A stretch of 64,000 bases of DNA from Rhizobium sp. P38BS-XIX (GTDB taxonomy: Bacteria; Pseudomonadota; Alphaproteobacteria; Rhizobiales; Rhizobiaceae). Below the pieces are notes generated by a model. It had not been told where the DNA came from. It was given only the letters and a program-made list of their open reading frames with translations, and did no database searches. Location of the stretch: NCBI RefSeq assembly GCF_012641435.1, contig NZ_JABAIJ010000005.1:1-64000 (forward strand). The letters run 5' to 3'. Of this stretch, positions 35,213 to 45,469 are shown piece after piece. Position numbers and translations under genes: made by a program. Position 1 is the stretch's first letter; each line of letters opens with the position of its first letter.

Positions 35213-35848
35213 ATGAAAAATATGAGTGAAACCTCACAAAAATCAAGTGAAGAATTGAAGACGCGCACGCCGAAACGGCAGCGCGGCCATGACCGTGTCG
35301 TTATCCTGCTCGAGGCAGCAGCCAGAATCTTTGCCCGCAAGGGGTATGACGCGGCGACGATGACGGAGATTGCCGCCGAAGCGAATTCTTCCATCGGCTC
35401 GCTCTATCAATTCTTCCCGACCAAGCCCCTGCTTGCCGAGGCGCTGCACATAGATCGGCTGGAGCGTCTGAAAGTCGGGCTGCATCATTTGGCGGAGCAG
35501 CGGCCCGGCCTGTCCGCGGCCGATAGCGGCGAAGCCATCTTCGATGCGCTTGGTGCATTCATCGAGCAGTATCCCGAGTTTCCGGTTCTGGCCGGCCGCC
35601 GCGATATTCCCAAGGAGCGTAAGGTCCGTTCGCGGGCGGAGCTGAAGGAGCTGATTGGAAATGTCTTGCGCCGGGCGCAGCCGCCGATATCGGACGATAT
35701 CGCGCTGATGTCGGGGATCATTCTCGAGCTCCTGCGCATCGCCGTCGTCGCCGGCAGCGAACCGGATGCAGCGGAAGACCGGCGCGTCGTCACCGAATTG
35801 CGTTTGATGTTGCGCCGACGCCTGAGCGAGGCCGCTTCCGGAGCCTGA
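35213..35848 (+). CDS. TetR-family transcriptional regulator
   Basis: 211 residues. The helix-turn-helix lies at ~35-65 (ARIFARKGYDAATMTEIAAE followed by ANSSIGSLYQFFPTKPLLAE), the usual TetR pattern. The C-terminal ligand domain is not recognisable. An ATG three codons in is an alternative start. A leading stretch rich in Ser, Glu and Lys (MSETSQKSSEELKTRTPKRQ) precedes the DNA-binding domain. It should repress itself and the divergent isochorismatase-fold gene through the two operator copies. Confidence 0.9.
   Translation: MKNMSETSQKSSEELKTRTPKRQRGHDRVVILLEAAARIFARKGYDAATMTEIAAEANSSIGSLYQFFPTKPLLAEALHIDRLERLKVGLHHLAEQRPGLSAADSGEAIFDALGAFIEQYPEFPVLAGRRDIPKERKVRSRAELKELIGNVLRRAQPPISDDIALMSGIILELLRIAVVAGSEPDAAEDRRVVTELRLMLRRRLSEAASGA
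35223..35236. promoter_or_regulatory. TetR operator, second copy (imperfect)
   Basis: TGAGTGAAACCTCA keeps both TGAG/CTCA arms and spacing of the copy at 35197, and both are embedded in AAATATGAG...CCTCACAA. Centre-to-centre distance is 26 bp. It overlaps the first codons of the TetR gene. Confidence 0.55.
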
Positions 35849-35953
35849 TTGGGCGAGCTCCTGGTTGCGTTGCGAAGAGATGAGCAATTGCGTCCTGCTT
35901 TTTGCCCTCATTTGCCTTATGCTGATTCTCGATAAGGCATCAGGAGATCATGA

Positions 35954-37792
35954 ATGGCATCGGCACGGTTGAAAGCAGGCTTGGTTTTTTCGTTCATTTG
36001 CCTGCTGGCATTGCCCATCTCCTCCAAAGCCGACGAACCGCAATTCAAGATCGGCACCGCCATTCTCGGCGATCTCAAATATCAGCCCGGTTTCCAGCAT
36101 TTCGACTACGTCAATCCGACCGCGCCGAAAGGCGGTGAGGTGAAGCTGTCGAGCAGCGGCACGTTCGATACCTTCAATCCTGTCTTGCTGAAGGGCAACG
36201 TCGCCGATGGAACCGAATTGATCTACGACACGCTGCTGAAGAAAGCCGATGACGAGGCGAATTCTTCCTATGGCCTGCTGGCCGAAGGCGTTTCCTATCC
36301 CGACGACGTGTCGAGCGCCACCTTCCGTCTGCGGGCCGAGGCGAAGTGGGCGGACGGCACACCGGTCACGCCCGAAGACGTGATCTTCAGCTTCGAAAAA
36401 TTCAAAGAGCTCAACCCGATGGGGGCAAGCTACTACGGGCATGTCGTGAACGCGGAAAAGACCGGCGATCGCGATGTGACGTTCCATTTCAATGAAAAGG
36501 GCAATCGGGAGCTGCCATCGATCCTCGGCCAGCTCACAATCCTGCCGAAACATTGGTGGGAAGCGGCAGGTCCGGACGGCAAGCCGCGCGATATCTCGCG
36601 CACGACGCTGGAGCCGGTCATGGGCTCCGGCCCATACAAGATTGCCTCCGTGCAGCCAGGCTCCGCGATCCGCTACGAACTGCGTGACGATTACTGGGGC
36701 AAGAATTTGCCAGTCAACTTGGGTCAGAACAATTTCGCCGCCATCAACTATGTCTATTTTGTAGACTACGACGTCGCCTTCGAAGCGTTTCGCGGCAACA
36801 CCATCGACTATTGGCAGGACAATTCGGCCAGCCATTGGGTGACGGGCTATGATTTCCCGGCCGCCAAGGATGGCCGCATCAAGCGCGAAGAGCTGCCCAA
36901 CACGCTTCGCTCCGTTGGCATCATGCAGGCGCTCGTTCCCAATATGCGGCGGGAACGCTTCAAGGACGAGCGCGTCCGCGAGGCGCTGAACTACGCGTAT
37001 GATTTCGAGGAGCTGAACCGAACCCTGTCTTTCGGCCAGTTGACGCGCGTCAACAGCTTCTTCTTCGGCACCAAGTTCGCCTCTTCAGGCCTGCCGCAGG
37101 GCGCCGAACTCGATGTCTTGAACAGCGTCAAGGACAAGGTGCCTGCCGACGTGTTCACGACACCCTATGCCAATCCGGTCGGCGGCGATCCGCAGAAGAT
37201 CCGCGATAATTTCCGCAAGGCGATCTCCCTCTTCAAGGATGCGGGCTGGGTTCTCAAGGGCAACAAGATGGTGAATGCGCAGACCGGCCAGCCGTTTACG
37301 CTTGAACTGTTGCTGAGCAATCCTTCCTACGAACGGTCGGTTCTACCCTACATTCAGAACCTCAAGCGTATCGGTATCGATGCCAGCGTCAGGACGGTCG
37401 ATCCGTCGCAATATATCAATCGTATCCGCAGCTTCGACTACGACATGATGTGGAATGTCTGGGCCGAGACGCTTAATCCGGGTAACGAGCAGGCTGAATT
37501 CTGGGGCTCTGCTTCGGCCGCCCGTCAAGGATCCCGTAATTACGCCGGCATAGCCGATCCGGGCGTCGATGCGCTCATTCAGAAAGTGATCCTTGCAAAG
37601 GACGTGGCGGAGAAGGAAGCGACAGCCAAGGCGCTCGACCGCGTGCTGCTTGCTCATCACTATGTTCTTCCGACTTTCTACGGGACGACGACCAGAATTG
37701 CCTATTGGGATAAATTCGAACACCTGCCCGATCTGCCTTACTACTCCATCGGTTTTCCCGATGTCTGGTGGTCGAAAAGCGCAGCAAAGTAA
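35954..37792 (+). CDS. yejA: Peptide ABC transporter substrate-binding protein YejA
   Basis: 612 residues with a signal peptide (KAGLVFSFICLLALPISSKA, cleavage near residue 26). It is a family-5 extracellular binding protein: YDTLLKKADDEANSSYGLLA, ATFRLRAEAKWADGTPVTPE and ALNYAYDFEELNRTLSFGQL are typical YejA blocks. YejABEF imports oligopeptides, including microcin C in E. coli, and in Sinorhizobium meliloti has been linked to resistance to plant NCR peptides. First of four genes yejA-B-E-F in one direction; a hairpin follows its stop. Confidence 0.93.
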   Translation: MASARLKAGLVFSFICLLALPISSKADEPQFKIGTAILGDLKYQPGFQHFDYVNPTAPKGGEVKLSSSGTFDTFNPVLLKGNVADGTELIYDTLLKKADDEANSSYGLLAEGVSYPDDVSSATFRLRAEAKWADGTPVTPEDVIFSFEKFKELNPMGASYYGHVVNAEKTGDRDVTFHFNEKGNRELPSILGQLTILPKHWWEAAGPDGKPRDISRTTLEPVMGSGPYKIASVQPGSAIRYELRDDYWGKNLPVNLGQNNFAAINYVYFVDYDVAFEAFRGNTIDYWQDNSASHWVTGYDFPAAKDGRIKREELPNTLRSVGIMQALVPNMRRERFKDERVREALNYAYDFEELNRTLSFGQLTRVNSFFFGTKFASSGLPQGAELDVLNSVKDKVPADVFTTPYANPVGGDPQKIRDNFRKAISLFKDAGWVLKGNKMVNAQTGQPFTLELLLSNPSYERSVLPYIQNLKRIGIDASVRTVDPSQYINRIRSFDYDMMWNVWAETLNPGNEQAEFWGSASAARQGSRNYAGIADPGVDALIQKVILAKDVAEKEATAKALDRVLLAHHYVLPTFYGTTTRIAYWDKFEHLPDLPYYSIGFPDVWWSKSAAK

Positions 37793-37814
37793 GCCTCTCT
37801 TGCAATAAGAGGCT
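37792..37814 (+). terminator. Hairpin between yejA and yejB
   Basis: AGCCTCT (37792-37798) and AGAGGCT (37808-37814) form a perfect 7-bp stem right at the yejA stop. No T-run follows, so it probably protects the yejA message end or terminates only in part. The remaining ~150 bp before yejB hold no gene. Confidence 0.45.
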
Positions 37815-37962
37815 CGCTGGCTCCAAATGCTGAAGGCTGATTCGGCGGTTTCAAGCTGAGATGATTGCGCTGGTTTCTATCCGGCGGAAGGGAACGTGAT
37901 TTGAACGATAGTTGGGTTGAGGCGAGGCGGAACACACCCCTCTTCGAGGGAGCGGCCGGCTG

Positions 37963-39054
37963 ATGGGCGCCTATATCCTCCGGCGTATCCTGCTGATGAT
38001 CCCGACCATCATCGGAATCATGGCCATTTCCTTCACCATCGTGCAGTTTGCCCCGGGCGGTCCGGTCGAGCAGGTCATCGCGCAACTGAGCGGACAGGGC
38101 GACAATGCCAATGGTCGTCTGTCCGGCGGCACGGATATGACGTTGCAGCAGGCCGGGGATGATAGCAGCTCCAAATATCGCGGCGCTCAGGGTCTCGATC
38201 CGGAATTGATCGTCAAGCTCAACAAGCAATTCGGCTTCGACAAACCGCCGCTTCAGCGTTTCGGCCAGATGATGTGGAACTACATACGTTTCGATTTTGG
38301 CGAAAGCTTCTTCCGCAACACCACGGTCATTGGTCTCATTGCGCAGAAGCTGCCGGTGTCGATTTCGCTCGGCATCTGGATCCTGATCTTCTCCTATTCG
38401 ATCTCCATCCCGCTCGGTATCCGCAAGGCCGTGCAGGACGGATCGACCTTCGATGTCTGGACGTCGGGCATCATCATCATCGGCTATGCGGTCCCGAGTT
38501 TCCTGTTCGGCATCATGCTGATCGTGCTGTTTGCAGGCGGTTCCTTCTTCGATTGGTTCCCGCTGCGTGGCCTCGTCTCGGACAATTTCTCCGATCTCAA
38601 CTGGTGGCAGAAGATTATCGATTATCTCTGGCATCTGGTGTTGCCGCTGATTTCGCTGTCGCTCGCCGCTTTCGCCACGACGACGCTTCTCACCAAGAAT
38701 TCCTTCATCGAAGAGATCAAGAAGCAATATGTCATCACCGCTCGTGCAAAGGGTCTCACCGAGCGGCGCGTGCTCTACGGCCATGTCTTCCGCAACGCCA
38801 TGCTGATCGTCATCGCCGGCTTTCCCGGCGCCTTCATCACCGCCTTCTTCACCGGCTCGCTCCTGATCGAGAACATCTTCTCGCTCGATGGATTGGGCCG
38901 CTTGAGCTATCTCTCGGTCGTCCAGCGTGACTATCCGGTGGTGTTTGCGACGCTCTTCATCTTCTCGCTGCTCGGCCTTGTCGTCAGCCTCGTATCCGAT
39001 CTGATCTACACATGGATCGATCCGCGCATCGATTTCGAGCGGAGGGACGTGTGA
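37963..39054 (+). CDS. yejB: Peptide ABC transporter permease YejB
   Basis: 363 residues. It starts MGAYILRRILLMIPTIIGIM, the first membrane helix of DppB-type permeases, followed by a long periplasmic loop and five more helices. The coupling loop is TERRVLYGHVFRNAMLIVIA (after ITARAKGL). ENIFSLDGLGRLSYLSVVQR is typical of YejB. Its stop overlaps the yejE start (TGATG). Confidence 0.94.
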   Translation: MGAYILRRILLMIPTIIGIMAISFTIVQFAPGGPVEQVIAQLSGQGDNANGRLSGGTDMTLQQAGDDSSSKYRGAQGLDPELIVKLNKQFGFDKPPLQRFGQMMWNYIRFDFGESFFRNTTVIGLIAQKLPVSISLGIWILIFSYSISIPLGIRKAVQDGSTFDVWTSGIIIIGYAVPSFLFGIMLIVLFAGGSFFDWFPLRGLVSDNFSDLNWWQKIIDYLWHLVLPLISLSLAAFATTTLLTKNSFIEEIKKQYVITARAKGLTERRVLYGHVFRNAMLIVIAGFPGAFITAFFTGSLLIENIFSLDGLGRLSYLSVVQRDYPVVFATLFIFSLLGLVVSLVSDLIYTWIDPRIDFERRDV

Positions 39055-40204
39055 TGGACGCCGCCAATCCTCCAGTCCTTCCGACCACGGTAAAGCCTCC
39101 CCGCAAGGGCCTATTTTCGCCGACCAACGCGCGTCGTTGGGAAAACTTCAAGGCGAACCGCAGAGGTTTCTGGTCTCTTTGGCTCTTCCTGTTTCTGTTC
39201 ATCTTCAGTCTCGGCGCCGAATTCATCGTCAACGACCGGCCGATCCTCGTTTCCTACAAGGGCGAAATCCTGGCGCCGGTCTTCATCGATTATCCCGAGG
39301 AGAAGTTCGGCGGCTTCCTGGCGCAGACGGATTACCGCGCCCAGGATATTCAGGATGAGATCAACGCCCATGGTTGGATGATCTGGCCGCCGTTCCACTA
39401 TTCCTACCAGACCGCCAATTCCAATCTGCCGCAAGGAAAGTCGGCGCCGACCCCGCCCTTCTGGGCGATGAGCAAGGAGCAGCGTTGCTCCGGCTATGCG
39501 CAGGGCGTTGCCGATCCGAACTGCAACTGGAGCAATTTCAACCTGCTCGGCACGGATGATCAGGCGCGTGATGTGTTCGCCAGGTTGGTCTACGGCTTCC
39601 GCATATCCGTGCTGTTCGGCCTGGCGTTGACCATCTGCTCGGCAATCGTCGGTGTCTGCGCCGGCGCGATACAGGGTTATTTCGGCGGATGGACCGATCT
39701 CCTGATGCAGCGTTTCATCGAGATCTGGTCGTCCATGCCGGTGCTATACATTCTTCTGATCATCGCTTCGGTGCTGCCGCCCGGCTTTTTCATCCTGCTC
39801 GGCATCCTGCTTCTGTTTTCCTGGGTGGGGCTGGTCGGCGTCGTACGCGCCGAGTTTTTGCGGGCGCGCAATTTCGAATATGTCCGCGCCGCCCGTGCGC
39901 TTGGCGTCAACAACCGCACCATCATGTATCGTCACCTTCTGCCGAACGCGATGGTCGCGACGCTGACCTTCCTTCCTTTCATCTTATCGGGCTCGATCAC
40001 CACCCTGACATCGCTGGATTTCTTAGGCTTTGGCATGCCGCCCGGCTCCCCGTCGCTGGGTGAGATGATCGCCCAGGGCAAATCCAATCTGCAGGCCCCG
40101 TGGCTCGGGCTTTCAGCCTTCTTCACCATGTCGATCATGCTGTCGCTGCTGATCTTCATCGGCGAGGCGGTGCGCGACGCCTTTGATCCGAGGAAGACGT
40201 TTCG

Positions 40205-40208
<4 letters not shown>
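39054..40208 (+). CDS. yejE: Peptide ABC transporter permease YejE
   Basis: 384 residues from ATG 39054, which overlaps the yejB stop; the longer frame is rejected. The N-terminal NARRWENFKANRRGFWSLWL precedes the first helix, and GLRVSV-like GFRISVLFGLALTICSAIVG marks the permease core. The coupling loop is EYVRAARALGVNNRTIMYRH, and the FLGFGMPPGSPSLGEMIAQG stretch is conserved in YejE. It overlaps yejF by 4 bp. Confidence 0.94.
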
Positions 40209-41842
<1,634 letters not shown>

Positions 41843-41853
41843 AGACCATCGCC

Positions 41854-42813
41854 ATGCCGGCCAAAAGCCCCATTCTCGTCGATCTCAAATTTCCTCCCGA
41901 GAGCGTCGCCAGGGCGCTGGATGCGGCTTTTGCCGATCGCGGCAGCATCAATCTGGCCGATCCAGCCAACAAGGGTGCTGACCTCTCTCATGTCGAGTAT
42001 GCGCTCCTGTGGAAGCCGGATGCCGATCTCTTCCAGCGGGCGCCGAATCTCAAGGTGATCTTCTCCGGCGGTGCGGGCGTCGATTCCATGATGTCGATTG
42101 CGGACCTGCCCGATATTCCGATGGTTCGCTTCGTCGATCGCAGCCTGACGACGCGCATGAGCGAATGGGTCGTCATGCAATGCCTGATGCATCTGCGGGA
42201 TATCCACGGCCATTTCAGCAATCAGCGCCTTCATGCCTGGGTGCCGCAACACGGCCCGGAAGCGGCCGACGTCACTATCGGCATCATGGGCCTCGGCGTT
42301 CTCGGCTGCGATGCCGCCGCCAAGTTGAAGGTCATGGGTTTCAACGTCATCGGCTGGTCGCGGACCAAGAAACATATCGAAGGCATGGAAACCTTCGATG
42401 CAGCTGAACTCGATGCTTTTCTGGCGCACACTGACATCCTCGTCGGCCTGTTGCCTCTGACGCCGGAAACGACAGGGATCTACAATAGCTCGCTTTTTTC
42501 CAGACTTCGCAGCAACGGCCCTCTCGGCAAGCCCGTCTTCATCAATGCCGGCCGGGGCAAGAGCCAGGTACAGGCCGATATCGCCACGGCGATCCGGTCC
42601 GGCGTTCTCGGCGGCGCCTCGCTCGACGTGTTTTCCGTCGAACCCCTGGCGGCCGACGATCCGCTGTGGGATCTGGAAAACGTGATCGTCACGCCGCATG
42701 ATTCCGCCGTGTCGGAAGAAAAGGCGCTGATGCGCCACGTCGAAGAGCAGATCGCCCGCTTCGAGCGCGGCGAGCCGCTGCAGCATCTGGTAGATCGGAA
42801 CCGCGGTTACTAA
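41854..42813 (+). CDS. D-2-hydroxyacid dehydrogenase (glyoxylate/hydroxypyruvate reductase A type)
   Basis: 319 residues. The NAD(P)-binding motif is GIMGLGVLGCDAAAKL; the catalytic Arg lies in INAGRGKSQVQ, the Glu in DVFSVEPL and the His in VTPHDSAVS. It reduces glyoxylate or hydroxypyruvate to glycolate or glycerate. The gene starts 11 bp after yejF and runs in the same direction, so it is probably transcribed with the peptide importer, though a metabolic link is unclear. The N-terminal substrate half (~1-95) is GhrA-like. Confidence 0.88.
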   Translation: MPAKSPILVDLKFPPESVARALDAAFADRGSINLADPANKGADLSHVEYALLWKPDADLFQRAPNLKVIFSGGAGVDSMMSIADLPDIPMVRFVDRSLTTRMSEWVVMQCLMHLRDIHGHFSNQRLHAWVPQHGPEAADVTIGIMGLGVLGCDAAAKLKVMGFNVIGWSRTKKHIEGMETFDAAELDAFLAHTDILVGLLPLTPETTGIYNSSLFSRLRSNGPLGKPVFINAGRGKSQVQADIATAIRSGVLGGASLDVFSVEPLAADDPLWDLENVIVTPHDSAVSEEKALMRHVEEQIARFERGEPLQHLVDRNRGY

Positions 42814-43017
42814 GTCAGTAGCGTCAGACCGTGGACGAAGGCTTTTCACCTCGTTGCGGTCGGAGACATGCGACTTATTTGCTCTGGTATCAATTTTCTT
42901 TCAGTGACTGGACTTTCGGTCAACATTTTTTGATAACAGAGCGCTACAACCGCATGCCGGTAGGCCAGCCGGCGAAAAGCATGACGTCCGCAGGGCAGGA
43001 GACGGGGCAGGAACGAC

Positions 43018-44322
43018 ATGACCAAGACGGATATCGCTACCCGCGTCTATAACCACACCTGGAAGCTCGATCCGATCGTCCGTAGTCTGATCGACACGGA
43101 TTTCTACAAGCTGTTGATGCTGCAGATGATCTGGAAACTCTATCCGGATGTCGACGCCACCTTCTCGCTGATCAATCGCACCAAAAGTGTCCGTCTCGCC
43201 GAGGTGATTGACGAGAGGGAATTGCGCGAGCAGCTGGATCATGCCCGCACGCTCAGACTTTCAAAGAAGGAAATGATCTGGCTGGCCGGTAACAGTTTCT
43301 ATGGCCGCGCCCAGATCTTCGAGCCGGAATTCCTAACGTGGCTGTCGAATTTCCAGCTGCCGGAATACGAGCTTTCGAAGCGCGACGGCCAATATATTCT
43401 CGACTTCCACGGCTCGTGGAAGGAAACGACGATGTGGGAAATTCCCGCACTCGCCATCATCAACGAGCTGCGGTCGCGCACGGCGCTGAAGGCGCTCGGC
43501 CCGTTCACGCTCGACGTGCTTTACGCCCGCGCCAAGGCCAAGATGTGGGAAAAGGTCGAGCGACTGCGAGAGCTGCCCGATCTGCGCATCTCCGATTTCG
43601 GCACCCGCCGTCGCCACAGCTTCCTCTGGCAGCGCTGGTGTGTCGAGGCGCTGAAGGAAGGCGTGCCTCACGCCTTCACCGGTACAAGCAATGTTCTGCT
43701 CGCCATGGACTCCGATCTGGAAGCCGTCGGCACCAACGCGCATGAGCTGCCGATGGTTGCCGCTGCCCTTGCCAAGACCGACGAAGAACTCGGCAAGGCC
43801 CCCTACAAGGTGTTGCGCGACTGGAACCGCCTCTATGGCGGCAACCTGCTCGTCGTGCTGCCCGACGCTTTCGGCACTGCCGCCTTCCTGCGCAACGCGC
43901 CGGAATGGGTGGCCGATTGGACCGGCTTCCGGCCCGATAGCGCCCCGCCCATCGAAGGTGGCGAAAAGATCATCGACTGGTGGAAGAAGATGGGCCGCGA
44001 CCCCCGCCAAAAGCTGTTGATCTTCTCCGACGGCCTCGACGTGGATGCGATCATCGACACCTATAAGCATTTCGACGGCCGGGTGCGCATGAGCTTCGGC
44101 TGGGGCACCAACCTCACCAACGATTTCGCCGGCTGCGCGCCGACCGAACTCAAGGGTCTCAACCCGATCTCGATCGTCTGCAAGGTCATCGAAGCCAACG
44201 GCCGCCCGGCCGTGAAGCTTTCCGACAACCCGCAAAAGGCGACGGGCGAGCCCTCCGAAGTCGAGCGCTACCTGAAATTCTTCGGCGCGGAAGATCGTGT
44301 CGATCAGGAAGTGTTCGTCTAG
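43018..44322 (+). CDS. pncB: Nicotinate phosphoribosyltransferase
   Basis: 434 residues. The N-terminal [20 protein letters not shown] and the central [17 protein letters not shown] are diagnostic PncB sequence, and [20 protein letters not shown] with [11 protein letters not shown] forms the phosphoribosyl pocket. It condenses nicotinate with PRPP using ATP, the salvage step of NAD synthesis. GGAAC lies 5 bases before the ATG. A gap of ~200 bp separates it from the dehydrogenase; nothing else was seen there. Confidence 0.95.
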   Translation: MTKTDIATRVYNHTWKLDPIVRSLIDTDFYKLLMLQMIWKLYPDVDATFSLINRTKSVRLAEVIDERELREQLDHARTLRLSKKEMIWLAGNSFYGRAQIFEPEFLTWLSNFQLPEYELSKRDGQYILDFHGSWKETTMWEIPALAIINELRSRTALKALGPFTLDVLYARAKAKMWEKVERLRELPDLRISDFGTRRRHSFLWQRWCVEALKEGVPHAFTGTSNVLLAMDSDLEAVGTNAHELPMVAAALAKTDEELGKAPYKVLRDWNRLYGGNLLVVLPDAFGTAAFLRNAPEWVADWTGFRPDSAPPIEGGEKIIDWWKKMGRDPRQKLLIFSDGLDVDAIIDTYKHFDGRVRMSFGWGTNLTNDFAGCAPTELKGLNPISIVCKVIEANGRPAVKLSDNPQKATGEPSEVERYLKFFGAEDRVDQEVFV

Positions 44323-44346
44323 CGGCGCAAAAAATGTCTCGTCGGT

Positions 44347-45303
44347 TTAGTGGCGGACGTTCACCGCTTCCACTCGTGCAACCCTCTTAAACAGGGTCCA
44401 GCGGCCATTCTCCCAGCGATACTGATCCGGCGAAATAACATAGGGAACATCGCTGAGATCGGCGCTGATCAGCTCCAGAAGCTGCAGGCCCTGAATGTCG
44501 TTCTCATGCGTGAAGAACACCTTGTCGCGCGATAGGAACGCGGCGATCGGTGCCGCGCCGCCGGATTGTTCCTGCACCTGCGCCCAGAAATTCGGCAAAA
44601 AGGCGATGCTGGATTCGAACTGGCCGTCCACCTCGACATATTGAAAGCGGCTGCGTTTGGCGATCTGCACACCTGTCTTGTTGAGGAATTTCTGCAGGTT
44701 GTTTTGCGCCAGTTCCGCCAGCTCGCTTGCGTCGATGCCCCAGCTTTCCAATGCCGGCGACATCACGTAGCTGACCGCGGTCTCGCCGTTGATGACGAAA
44801 AGCTTGATCAGGCCTTCCGACTCGTCGAGATAGACGAATTGCGGCGGTTCCGGCTCGTCCTTGATGGCATGCATCATCTGTTGTCGCGCCACATCGACGA
44901 AGTCGCGCGTCTTCAGGACCGGCAGAACTTTCGCAAGCTCGTCGTTGCCATCCATGGCGTCCGTCATGTTGAGATAGTTGAGCAGCGCCTCCGCCCTGGC
45001 TTGTCCGCGCTTCTCGCGCAACGCCAACAGCGCGTTGTTGAGGAACTTGGTCATCGTATCGCCGTTGCGGCTGTGCAGCGTCAGGCTGCCGGCGCCGGCG
45101 TCATAGTCGATCCTGATGAGGTCGCCGAAAAACGGTAGCCGCTCCTGCAGATAGGCCGCAAATCGGGCCTCATCGCGCAGGGCTTCGTCGGGAATATTGA
45201 GATCGAGCGTCTTGACCGGGGCTGCGGCCTCTGGTTCCGACGCCCGGAGCCGTTGCTCGGGTTGCTTGCTTTTACCGAAGAGCTTCTTCAGGAAATTGAA
45301 CAC
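44347..45303 (-). CDS. DUF1444-family protein
   Basis: 318 residues from GTG 45303 ((M)FNFLKKLFGKSKQPEQRLR), with GGGGA 7 bases upstream; the longer open frame up to 45615 is rejected. The first residues are a short amphipathic stretch rather than a signal peptide. Regions such as FLNNALLALREKRGQARAEA and VMSPALESWGIDASELAELA resemble DUF1444 (YtpQ) proteins as I recall them. Function is unknown. It converges on pncB with a 24-bp gap and is divergent from the MscS channel gene. Confidence 0.8.
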   Translation of the reverse strand: MFNFLKKLFGKSKQPEQRLRASEPEAAAPVKTLDLNIPDEALRDEARFAAYLQERLPFFGDLIRIDYDAGAGSLTLHSRNGDTMTKFLNNALLALREKRGQARAEALLNYLNMTDAMDGNDELAKVLPVLKTRDFVDVARQQMMHAIKDEPEPPQFVYLDESEGLIKLFVINGETAVSYVMSPALESWGIDASELAELAQNNLQKFLNKTGVQIAKRSRFQYVEVDGQFESSIAFLPNFWAQVQEQSGGAAPIAAFLSRDKVFFTHENDIQGLQLLELISADLSDVPYVISPDQYRWENGRWTLFKRVARVEAVNVRH

Positions 45304-45469
45304 GCGCGTCCCCAGGCATCGAACGGTCTTGATGCAAACCCTAGCGCGGCAATGGCCGCGGGGCAATGCCGAGCTGGTTGCCAGCCGACAAGCGCCTGCT
45401 TGCTCGCCAGAAAAAGGCGTATAATTTAAAAGGTGGATCGATTGGTCCGATGGCGGAAGGGCGTCGCGT

